From: Cytophagales bacterium Alg240-R148
GTDB lineage: Bacteria; Bacteroidota; Bacteroidia; Cytophagales; Cyclobacteriaceae
Assembly: GCA_900537185.1 (NCBI GenBank)
Contig: LS999826.1
Location: 981,521-1,045,520 of the forward strand
Reading direction: 5' to 3'
DNA: 64,000 nt
The position numbers and the translations under genes are program-made. The notes below the pieces were generated by a model. It was not told the origin of the DNA and made no database searches. It saw nothing but the letters and a program-made list of their open reading frames with translations. The stretch's first letter is position 1. Each line of letters starts with the position of its first letter. This document shows positions 9,293 to 16,691 of the stretch, in pieces.

Positions 9293-9865
9293 ATGAAAAA
9301 TTTAAAATTTGTTTTCGCAGTAGTTTTAACCATGTTAAACGTTGCAGCCTTCGCTGGAAGCTCAGTAGAAAAGGTAATTGTAGAATCTGATACGAATGCA
9401 GTTTATAAATTGCATTATAATGGAAATGCCAAAGGTTTGGTAAAAGTACAAATCAAAAATGATGATAATAAAGTGCTTTTCGAAGAAGTTATTAGAAACA
9501 AAGCTAACTTCACTAGACCTTATAACTTTGAGAAATTGCCTTCTGGAAGGTATTTTGTAGTTGTAAAAGATGATTCTGGAGAAAACATCCATGAAGTAGT
9601 TTTTGCAAAGCCATTGACTAACGATGTTTACACTTATGTTAGAAAATTGGACAACTCTAGGTTCATGTTTGCATTGGGCAACATCAAAGATCAAAAAGAT
9701 GTAAAAATTAACTTGTACAACAACGACGGTGGATTATTGTACGAGAGTTCTGAAGTTATAACAGAAGATTTCGCTCAAATATTCAATTTGAAGCAAGTAA
9801 ATTCTTCTTATTACAGAATTGAAGTATTGATTAACAACAAGGTTGCTAAAAACCTTTACTTTTAA
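9293..9865 (+). CDS. Exported beta-rich protein of unknown function
   Basis: A 190-residue protein starting with a clear signal peptide (MKNLKFVFAVVLTMLNVAAFAGS). The mature part is rich in alternating hydrophobic/polar strands with motifs such as KVQIKNDDNKVLFEEV and VKINLYNNDGGLLYES. These look like two similar beta-sandwich halves of about 85 residues each, reminiscent of the beta-sandwich that precedes T9SS tails. The end (VAKNLYF) does not form a full T9SS sorting domain. The frame could start at a TTG at 9242, but the signal peptide begins at ATG 9293. It is monocistronic and followed by a strong terminator. Function unknown. Confidence 0.75.
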   Translation: MKNLKFVFAVVLTMLNVAAFAGSSVEKVIVESDTNAVYKLHYNGNAKGLVKVQIKNDDNKVLFEEVIRNKANFTRPYNFEKLPSGRYFVVVKDDSGENIHEVVFAKPLTNDVYTYVRKLDNSRFMFALGNIKDQKDVKINLYNNDGGLLYESSEVITEDFAQIFNLKQVNSSYYRIEVLINNKVAKNLYF

Positions 9866-9883
9866 TAGATAAAATTAGGATGG

Positions 9884-9916
9884 AAGGCCGCCCACTTTGT
9901 GGACGGCCTTTTTTTT
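9884..9916 (+). terminator. Intrinsic terminator
   Basis: The stem AAGGCCG...CGGCCTT (9884-9890 with 9904-9910) continues inward through CCAC/GTGG and is followed by eight T. It ends the gene at 9293-9865. Confidence 0.85.
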
Positions 9917-9917
9917 G

Positions 9918-10289
9918 TTAAAAATTTTCAAGGGTTGAATTAAGTTCTGTTACACAAGTGACTTTAATTGGTTTCCCTGCCATACAGATGTCGTAATATT
10001 CCTTTTCTACATAATCGAAATTTATTTTATATTTTTTGCCTTCAATTAAATGAATGAAATTATCAAATTCCGGGGGCAGTGGAGGGGTACCGCAAATCAA
10101 CATGCCCTGAATCGGTACCAAGTATTTTCCTTCATTAGTTTTAAGTTGCATTCCGCAACCATCCAGCTGGCTTCGATCCACTACTACAACTTCTGTTGTG
10201 CACGAAGGGGCCACCGTTGTTTCTTTCTCGCAACCAACCAAGAGCAATACCAACAAAACAGGTCCAATAATTAAGTAAGTGTTTTTCAT
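9918..10289 (-). CDS. Small lipoprotein of unknown function
   Basis: A 123-residue protein. The ATG at 10289 opens a strong lipoprotein signal (hydrophobic IIGPVLLVLLL and lipobox LVGC, lipidated Cys20). The mature part has six further cysteines, among them APSC, LDGCG and MLICGTPP, and a C-terminal YYDICMAG. Disulfide bonds in the periplasm are therefore likely. The frame extends to a GTG at 10310, but the signal peptide supports 10289. It converges on the preceding gene, and no family was recognised. Confidence 0.7.
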   Translation of the reverse strand: MKNTYLIIGPVLLVLLLVGCEKETTVAPSCTTEVVVVDRSQLDGCGMQLKTNEGKYLVPIQGMLICGTPPLPPEFDNFIHLIEGKKYKINFDYVEKEYYDICMAGKPIKVTCVTELNSTLENF

Positions 10290-10444
10290 GTTCTTTATTT
10301 TTTTGGACACCGAAATGTGGTAAAAGGTTGTAAATCAAGGTTTAAATGTGCTGGTTAGGTGGTCCTTTTTAATTTGCCGTGGATCTAAAACTCTTTTTTG
10401 GCCTCGTTGTTGCTTATTTGGTAGTAGGGACAAAACTTACAACT

Positions 10445-10849
10445 ATGAAAAACTTATTTTTACTATTAACTGGATTGGTTTTTATTTTAAGTTCATGTGA
10501 TGTACACTTGTACGAGGCAGTAGATGAAAGAAATCATTTTTATGGAAATTACAGCGCGGTTGAAAAAAGTGAAACATTTGAACTTGTTTCCCACTACCAC
10601 TTTACAATTAAAAAAAGCTACGACCATAGGGACGAAATTTTAATTCATAATTTTTATGACGTAGGCATCACCGTTTATGCCTTTGTTGACAATGGCAGGA
10701 TTACGATTCCATATCAGGTTCAAAACGGGTATGAAATTGAAGGGACTGGCAGAAAGTATTCTGAAACCTTAGAAATGACTTTCTCTGTATTCGATTTAAA
10801 AGGAGTACATGCGGTCACCGACTTTTGTAATTTGACCGCACGTCGATAA
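10445..10849 (+). CDS. Small lipoprotein of unknown function
   Basis: A 134-residue protein starting at ATG 10445, with a signal MKNLFLLLTGLVFILSSC and lipidated Cys18. The mature protein is about 115 residues, predicted beta-rich, with aromatic and charged residues alternating (HYHFTIKKSYDHRDEILIHNFYDVG). This is compatible with a small beta-barrel or lipocalin-like fold, but no family was recognised. The frame reaches a GTG at 10379, and the extra 22 residues would precede a normal lipoprotein signal, so they are rejected. It is divergent from the lipoprotein gene to its left and ends before a terminator. Confidence 0.7.
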   Translation: MKNLFLLLTGLVFILSSCDVHLYEAVDERNHFYGNYSAVEKSETFELVSHYHFTIKKSYDHRDEILIHNFYDVGITVYAFVDNGRITIPYQVQNGYEIEGTGRKYSETLEMTFSVFDLKGVHAVTDFCNLTARR

Positions 10850-10873
10850 AATAGCTATATTTGTATAAAAAAA

Positions 10874-10898
10874 GGCCGGACTTTCTCCGGCTTTTTTA
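10874..10898 (+). terminator. Intrinsic terminator
   Basis: Stem GCCGGA/TCCGGC (10875-10880 with 10886-10891) followed by six T. It closes the lipoprotein gene and separates it from the deacetylase gene. Confidence 0.8.
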
Positions 10899-10910
10899 TT
10901 TTTACGTAAA

Positions 10911-13409
10911 ATGAATATAAAAAATATGCCCACATCTATGCTCCGATTCTATTTTATCTTGTTTGTAACTCTATTTTCATTTGCTGCCCCAACTACCGGT
11001 CAGTCGCAAAAAGCCGTTAATAGCGGCGAGATTTTGTTGAAAATGAAAAAATTGAACGTCCTTGGTAATGCCTTGTATTTGGCAGCCCACCCAGATGATG
11101 AAAATACTACATTGATTAGTTATTTGTCTTATGAATCTCTATTAAATACAGGTTATTTGTCCTTAACAAGAGGAGATGGAGGACAGAATTTGGTAGGCAA
11201 AGAAATTCGAGAAGAGCTTGGGTTAATCCGAACCAATGAATTGCTTGCTGCAAGGGCAACAGATGGTGGCCAGCAATTTTTTTCAAGGGCCAATGACTTT
11301 GGGTATTCAAAAACGTCGAAAGAAACCTTAAAAATTTGGGACAAACAAAAAGTGTTGCACGACATGGTAAAAGTGATCCGGACTTTCAGACCAGATGTGA
11401 TTATTACCCGGTTTCCTCCAGATGCAAGAGCAGGGCACGGGCACCATACCTCTTCTGCAATGTTGGCGTTAGAGGCGTTTGATTTGGCGGCAAATTCAGA
11501 AGCCTTTCCGGAGCAATTGAAAACACTTGCAGTATGGAAAACAAGAAGGGTTTTTGTAAATACTGGTCCGTGGTGGGAAAAAAACCTGGAAAATGACAGC
11601 CTGTTTGTTATGGACATTGGAGGGTACAATCCCGAAAAAGGCCAATCCTATGCCGAAATTTCAGCGCTGAGTAGATCGCAACATAAAAGCCAAGGTTTTG
11701 GTGTTACACCAAACAGAAACCCTAGGAAAGAATATTTGAAAATCGTTAAAGGCGATGTCCCAACCAGCAACGACCCTATGGATGGTTTGGAGTTCCATTG
11801 GAACAGGATTGAACACGACAAATCTTTGCCAATTGCAATCGATAAGATGGTGGCGGAATTCAACCCATCGAACCCTTCAGCCTCTATAAAAGCATTGGTA
11901 GAAATCAGAGCGAAAGTTTTGAACCTTCAAGATACATTTTGGAAATCCAAAAAGCTCCAAGAACTGGATCGCATTATTGCCGATTGTATTGGGCTTCATT
12001 TAGAAACCAATGCCACAGATTCCGATTATGTTCCGGGCGATTCTATTCATATGAAAGTGGAAATAACCAACCGGTCGAAGGTTGGAATTAAATTCCTTAG
12101 CGTTGGATTCAAAGGAGCAGTGGAAGAGCACCATGAAGCCAACCAAACCCTAGAAGCTTTTGTACCATATTATGTCAATAAGAAGTTGGTGGTAAGTAAA
12201 AATGCTGCCCTTTCCCAGCCGTATTGGTTGCAAGATAAATGGGCCTATGGCATGTATGTGGTGCAGGATAAAAGTTTAATTGGAAAACCAATGAACGAAC
12301 CAGTAGTCTCTGTAGAATACAAACTTCAGATAGAGGACCAAATAATCACCTATAGTGGCGCTGTGGATTACAAATGGAACGACCGCGTAAAGGGGGAGTG
12401 CCATAAGCCATTGGTAGTGATGCCTCCATTTACCATCAATTTCAATGAACAATCCCGAATTATCAATAACAACGACCCAATCGAAGTTCAAGTAGCCATC
12501 CGGGCATTTAAAAAACTCGACGGTGTTGAAATCAAAGCAAAAAAAATCGATGGTTGGTCTGTTGTGTTTCCTCAAGGAAATAAAATAACTTTAGAGAAAG
12601 GAAAAGAGCAGCTGCTGACCTTAAAAATCACTCCTCCAAAAAAAGAAGCATCTGTAGACTTGCAGCTCTATGGATCCATCGATAATGTAGAAGTTAGCAG
12701 GGCTTTGAATCAAATTGCCTATGACCACTTGCCATTTTTGACTTGGTTTCCGGAATCCAAAATGAATTTGGTTAAGCTCAATGTGACAACCAATGGTAAG
12801 AACATTGGGTACGTAATGGGTGCAGGAGATAAAATTCCGGCTTCCTTGCGCAACATTGGCTACCAAGTCAAGTTGCTGGAAGAGGAAGATTTCACTTTGG
12901 AGAAATTGGCCCAGTACGATGCAGTTGTTTTTGGTATTAGAGCGTTTAACACCAAACCGCGAATTGAATTGTTCAAGGAAGTATTTATGGAATATGTGAA
13001 GCAGGGAGGGAATTGTATTGTCCAATACAATACCCGCGATATTAAAGTGAAAGACTTTTTTCCTTATAAAATAAATGTTTCGAGAGACCGAGTAGCAGAT
13101 GAGACTGCAGCGGTGACAATTTTAGACAAAAAGCACCAAGTTTTTAATTACCCCAATAAAATAAGTACCAAGGATTTTGACAATTGGGTGCAAGAAAGAG
13201 GGCTTTATTTCCCGAATGAGTGGGACGATGCATTTGTTCCAGTATTGTCCATGCACGATGAAGGAGAAACTCCAAAAAAGGGAAGTCTATTAATTGCCCA
13301 ATATGGCTCCGGTTTTTATGTGCATACCGGGCTGTCTTGGTTTAGAGAATTGCCTGCTGGCGTACCGGGTGCGTACCGTTTGTTCGTAAACATTCTTTCG
13401 TTGCGATAG
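10911..13409 (+). CDS. Exported PIG-L/LmbE family N-acetylglucosaminyl deacetylase with C-terminal GATase-like domain
   Basis: An 832-residue protein with a signal sequence (hydrophobic to about residue 30, ending PTTGQS). The PIG-L domain occupies about 45-300. It carries the zinc motif AHPDDE at 59-64 and a histidine cluster AGHGHH at 174-179, which supplies the remaining ligand. The family hydrolyses N-acetyl groups on GlcNAc-type sugars. A middle beta-rich region (about 340-610) is followed by a domain near 630-832 (GYVMGAGDKIPASLRNIGYQVKLL, AVVFGIRAF, GGNCIVQYN) that resembles a class I glutamine-amidotransferase or ThuA fold. It is followed after 87 bp by a lipoprotein gene and then by a sodium:solute symporter, a pairing I recall as common in this phylum. 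That suggests release and uptake of an amino sugar. Confidence 0.88.
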   Translation: MNIKNMPTSMLRFYFILFVTLFSFAAPTTGQSQKAVNSGEILLKMKKLNVLGNALYLAAHPDDENTTLISYLSYESLLNTGYLSLTRGDGGQNLVGKEIREELGLIRTNELLAARATDGGQQFFSRANDFGYSKTSKETLKIWDKQKVLHDMVKVIRTFRPDVIITRFPPDARAGHGHHTSSAMLALEAFDLAANSEAFPEQLKTLAVWKTRRVFVNTGPWWEKNLENDSLFVMDIGGYNPEKGQSYAEISALSRSQHKSQGFGVTPNRNPRKEYLKIVKGDVPTSNDPMDGLEFHWNRIEHDKSLPIAIDKMVAEFNPSNPSASIKALVEIRAKVLNLQDTFWKSKKLQELDRIIADCIGLHLETNATDSDYVPGDSIHMKVEITNRSKVGIKFLSVGFKGAVEEHHEANQTLEAFVPYYVNKKLVVSKNAALSQPYWLQDKWAYGMYVVQDKSLIGKPMNEPVVSVEYKLQIEDQIITYSGAVDYKWNDRVKGECHKPLVVMPPFTINFNEQSRIINNNDPIEVQVAIRAFKKLDGVEIKAKKIDGWSVVFPQGNKITLEKGKEQLLTLKITPPKKEASVDLQLYGSIDNVEVSRALNQIAYDHLPFLTWFPESKMNLVKLNVTTNGKNIGYVMGAGDKIPASLRNIGYQVKLLEEEDFTLEKLAQYDAVVFGIRAFNTKPRIELFKEVFMEYVKQGGNCIVQYNTRDIKVKDFFPYKINVSRDRVADETAAVTILDKKHQVFNYPNKISTKDFDNWVQERGLYFPNEWDDAFVPVLSMHDEGETPKKGSLLIAQYGSGFYVHTGLSWFRELPAGVPGAYRLFVNILSLR

Positions 13410-13496
13410 ATTGTATTTTAACGTTGATCTAGTTGTATTTTTTTAATTTATTAGGTATATTATTTATATCTCTATGCACAATTAAAAAAAGATACT

Positions 13497-14744
13497 ATGA
13501 AATATATAAAAGTTACAAAAGTCTTGTTGGGTTTTTTCCTAGCCGGACTTTTTTTGTTTTTGGAAAGTTGTAGTAAGGACGATGACCCCTCGGTGAACAC
13601 CAACGACTTAATAGGGAAGTGGAGTATTTTAAAAGAATCTGCTACTCAGTCAGGATCTTCTGGCACCCAGGATGAAACCCACGCCATGAATGAAAAGACT
13701 GTTGAGTTTAAATCGGATGGATCGGCCTTATTTATTGATGTTAGAAAGGCAGATTGGGGCAGCGGTACTTATACTACAGCAGGAGACGTGGTTAAATTGG
13801 TTTTGGGCTCGGAACCCACCGACTTAAAAGTTGTTTCAATGTCTTCAACGGATGCAGTTTTTACTACTAGCTTTACAGAAGACGACAACGGCACTGAAGT
13901 GACTATTGAACTAACTATTACAGTAAAAAAGAACGATGGAACAGAACCCACCCTTACGGAGTCTGAATGGGAAAGTAAGTTAAGCGTATCTAAATTTGAT
14001 CTCACTTCTATAGTAGATGTGGATGGGGACGGCGAATACGATGGCCCCGATGATGAAACCATTAGCAGGCAAACTATCACTGGTATTCCAGTTAACAGGT
14101 TCACTTTAGAAAACCTTTCTACCAATAAACAAAGGAATATTGATAACGTGATTGAAAATGACTACAACGCAACGGATTCTTGGCGCTTTTTAGACGAAAG
14201 TAATATAGAAGTAAATGATGGGTCTGGAGACCTCGCTTTGATGCATCTAACTGCCATGAACAGCGGTAAAACTTCTGGGTCTATTTTTTATATAGGAGAA
14301 AGATCGGAAAGTTTTGGTAGTACTGAATACGATGTGAGGACAACCGTAGACGTTGATTTTTCTATCAACGATGGCACGGAACCAAGCATGGCAGAAGCCG
14401 ACCTTGTTGGAACCTGGACAATATCTGATTTCACTGAATATAAAAACGGCAACGACAACACCAATCCTAATGACAGTCCTTTGGGGTCAACCCTTGTGTT
14501 TAACAGCGACGGAACAGGTACTTTCACCATGGAAACACCTGTCAGTATTACTTGGAAAGTAGTAGATGCCAATACATTGTATTTCACAGGTAATTTGGAT
14601 GGAGAAGGAGAAGACGAAGAAATTTTGCTAACCTATTACGGTTACAATGCCGGCACTGGCGTATTGGGAGCCGTACAGGGATGGGTAGATGAAGATACAG
14701 GCGTAGACGTCTATGTAGCCGACATTGAATTGACCAAAGATTAA
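13497..14744 (+). CDS. Lipocalin-like repeat lipoprotein
   Basis: A 415-residue protein with a lipoprotein signal ending FLESC (Cys25), then a Ser/Asp linker. At least two copies of a small lipocalin-type beta domain can be seen. One begins near residue 38 (LIGKWSILKES...FKSDGSALF), the other near 302 (LVGTWTISDFTEYKNG...LVFNSDGTGTFTM). Between them is a related region that begins after NDGTEPTLTESEW; a matching NDGTEPSMAEAD precedes the last copy. The layout resembles the lipocalin_4-like lipoproteins that are frequent in Bacteroidota. Ligand unknown. It lies between the PIG-L deacetylase and the symporter genes. Confidence 0.75.
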   Translation: MKYIKVTKVLLGFFLAGLFLFLESCSKDDDPSVNTNDLIGKWSILKESATQSGSSGTQDETHAMNEKTVEFKSDGSALFIDVRKADWGSGTYTTAGDVVKLVLGSEPTDLKVVSMSSTDAVFTTSFTEDDNGTEVTIELTITVKKNDGTEPTLTESEWESKLSVSKFDLTSIVDVDGDGEYDGPDDETISRQTITGIPVNRFTLENLSTNKQRNIDNVIENDYNATDSWRFLDESNIEVNDGSGDLALMHLTAMNSGKTSGSIFYIGERSESFGSTEYDVRTTVDVDFSINDGTEPSMAEADLVGTWTISDFTEYKNGNDNTNPNDSPLGSTLVFNSDGTGTFTMETPVSITWKVVDANTLYFTGNLDGEGEDEEILLTYYGYNAGTGVLGAVQGWVDEDTGVDVYVADIELTKD

Positions 14745-14779
14745 TCTTGTAGAAAAAGAACGACCTCTTGTATAAAAAA

Positions 14780-14812
14780 GGAGTGTGACCCGGTGTTCGC
14801 ACTCCTTTTTTT
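14780..14812 (+). terminator. Intrinsic terminator
   Basis: Stem GGAGTG/CACTCC (14780-14785 with 14800-14805) followed by seven T. It separates the lipocalin-like gene from the microprotein-symporter unit. Confidence 0.8.
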
Positions 14813-14850
14813 GTAGATTAGTATTTGTGCCTAAAATAAAACCAATAATT

Positions 14851-14973
14851 ATGAGCAACAACAGCGACAGACCGCCCTTTTTTAAATCGTGGAAATCCAT
14901 GTACATAGCCGTTATGGTGGTATTTATATTGTTGGTTTTATTCTTCCATTTATTTACCCAATATTTCTCATGA
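14851..14973 (+). CDS. 40-residue membrane microprotein coupled to the symporter
   Basis: The ATG at 14851 opens a 40-codon frame with a polar N-terminus (MSNNSDRPPFFKSWKSM), one strong membrane helix (YIAVMVVFILLVLFFHLF) and a four-residue tail. Its TGA overlaps the ATG of the symporter in an ATGA, which indicates translational coupling. A single-helix protein made in step with a transporter is a candidate accessory subunit. The function is not known. The size, the helix and the overlap are the evidence that it is real. Confidence 0.7.
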   Translation: MSNNSDRPPFFKSWKSMYIAVMVVFILLVLFFHLFTQYFS

Positions 14974-16691
14974 TAGTCAACCCGTTAGATTGGTTTGTAT
15001 TAATCAGCACCTTGCTGTTTATTGTTGTTTACGGTGTTTTTAAAAGCAGGAAAAATAAAAACATGGAAGACTATCTCTTAGGAGGTAAGTCTATGAAGTG
15101 GGGCACCATTGGGTTGTCTGTAATGGCTACCCAAGCCAGTGCTATAACCTTCTTGTCTACCCCCGGACAAGCATTTGAAAGTGGGCTGGGTTTTGTACAA
15201 AACTATTTTGGATTGCCCTTGGCATTAATTATTGTATGTGCTGTTTTCATTCCTATTTATTACAAGTTAAAGGTTTATACTGCGTATGAGTTTTTAGAGT
15301 CTAGGTTTGATTTAAAAACGAGAATTTTAGGGGCGTTTTTGTTTTTATTGCAACGAGGGTTGGCTGCAGGGATAACCATTTATGCTCCAGCAATCATATT
15401 GTCTACCATGTTGGGATGGGATTTGAGTTTAACCATTTTGTTGGTAGGGGTTTTAGTCATCGTTTATACTGTTAGTGGTGGTGCTACAGCAGTTAGTTTG
15501 ACACAGAAATACCAAATGACCATCATTCTCTTTGGAATGGTCCTCGCCTTTACCATCATTATCAATTATTTGAGTGAATACATGAGCTTTACAGATGCGT
15601 TAGTGGTAGGAGGGAAATTAGGGAAATTACAAGCTGTGGATTTTGATTTTAACTTTGAAAAAAGATATACTTTTTGGTCCGGTTTGTTAGGGGGGTGTTT
15701 TTTAGCCTTATCTTATTTTGGTACCGACCAGTCTCAGGTTGCCCGGTATTTAACAGGTGCGTCCATAGGAGAGTCCAGAATGGGGATGATGTTCAATGCG
15801 GTATTGAAAATTCCGATGCAATTTTTCATTCTATTAACCGGAGTATTGGTATTTGTCTTTTTCCAGTTTGTGCAACCTCCTTTGAATTTTAACCCGCAAG
15901 CAGAACAAGTAATCGTTGAAAAAGGGTATGCAAAAGAACTCAGTGAGATAACAGAGCAATTCGAAGCGGTCCATAAGGATAAAAAGAATCAGATAGAAAA
16001 GTTTGTCACAGCATACCACCAAGAGGATGCCCAGGCAGCAGAAGTAGAAGCAAAGAAAATGATGGCTTTGAACAATGAAACCCAGGATTTGAGAAATGAA
16101 GCCAAATCGTTATTGGTCCAAGCAGACGAAGGCAGTAGTACAAAAGATTCGGACTATGTTTTTCTTACCTTTATTATCAATTACCTACCTACTGGAGTTA
16201 TCGGCTTGTTGTTGGCTGTTATTCTGTCCGCTGCGATGTCCTCTACCGCATCAGAGCTCAACGCCTTAGGCTCCACTACTATGGTTGATTTTTACAAAAG
16301 ATTGTTTGAGAATAAAGAAAAAACCAATCCTACCAACGATCTTAAAATGTCGAGAATATTTACTTTGATCTGGGGTGTGGTGGCCATTGTTTTTGCTTTT
16401 ATGGCACATTTAGCTGAGAATCTCATTGAGTTGGTGAACATCATAGGCTCTTTGTTTTATGGCACTATTTTAGGTATATTTTTGGTAGCTTTTTTCTTAA
16501 AGCAAGTAAAGGGCAAGGCTGTGTTTATTGCTGCAATAATTACGCAGATCGTTATTTTTAGTATCGAAGTGCTGGTTAGAGCAGGTGCATTTAAATTGAG
16601 TTATTTGATGTACAATGTAATTGGTTGTCTGTTGGTTATGTTACTCGCTTTCTTTATCCAATTGTTGGATAAAAAGACGGTTGAAAGTTAG
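14970..16691 (+). CDS. Sodium:solute symporter (SSS family) with a large charged loop
   Basis: A 573-residue inner-membrane symporter. The start ATG 14970 overlaps the microprotein stop; the frame runs further upstream only through GTG/TTG codons in the microprotein. SSS features include YLLGGKSMKWGTIGLSVMATQASAITFL in helices 1-2, the TVSGGATAV segment, YFGTDQSQVARYLTG and the late LLLAVILSAAMSSTASELNALGS helix. Residues about 302-393 are an extra, highly charged, helical segment between membrane helices, longer than in textbook family members. Family members import sugars, sialic acids, amino acids or vitamins with sodium; the nearby deacetylase suggests an amino sugar (inference). The 3' end overlaps the convergent kinase gene by 51 bp. 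Confidence 0.9.
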   Translation: MIVNPLDWFVLISTLLFIVVYGVFKSRKNKNMEDYLLGGKSMKWGTIGLSVMATQASAITFLSTPGQAFESGLGFVQNYFGLPLALIIVCAVFIPIYYKLKVYTAYEFLESRFDLKTRILGAFLFLLQRGLAAGITIYAPAIILSTMLGWDLSLTILLVGVLVIVYTVSGGATAVSLTQKYQMTIILFGMVLAFTIIINYLSEYMSFTDALVVGGKLGKLQAVDFDFNFEKRYTFWSGLLGGCFLALSYFGTDQSQVARYLTGASIGESRMGMMFNAVLKIPMQFFILLTGVLVFVFFQFVQPPLNFNPQAEQVIVEKGYAKELSEITEQFEAVHKDKKNQIEKFVTAYHQEDAQAAEVEAKKMMALNNETQDLRNEAKSLLVQADEGSSTKDSDYVFLTFIINYLPTGVIGLLLAVILSAAMSSTASELNALGSTTMVDFYKRLFENKEKTNPTNDLKMSRIFTLIWGVVAIVFAFMAHLAENLIELVNIIGSLFYGTILGIFLVAFFLKQVKGKAVFIAAIITQIVIFSIEVLVRAGAFKLSYLMYNVIGCLLVMLLAFFIQLLDKKTVES

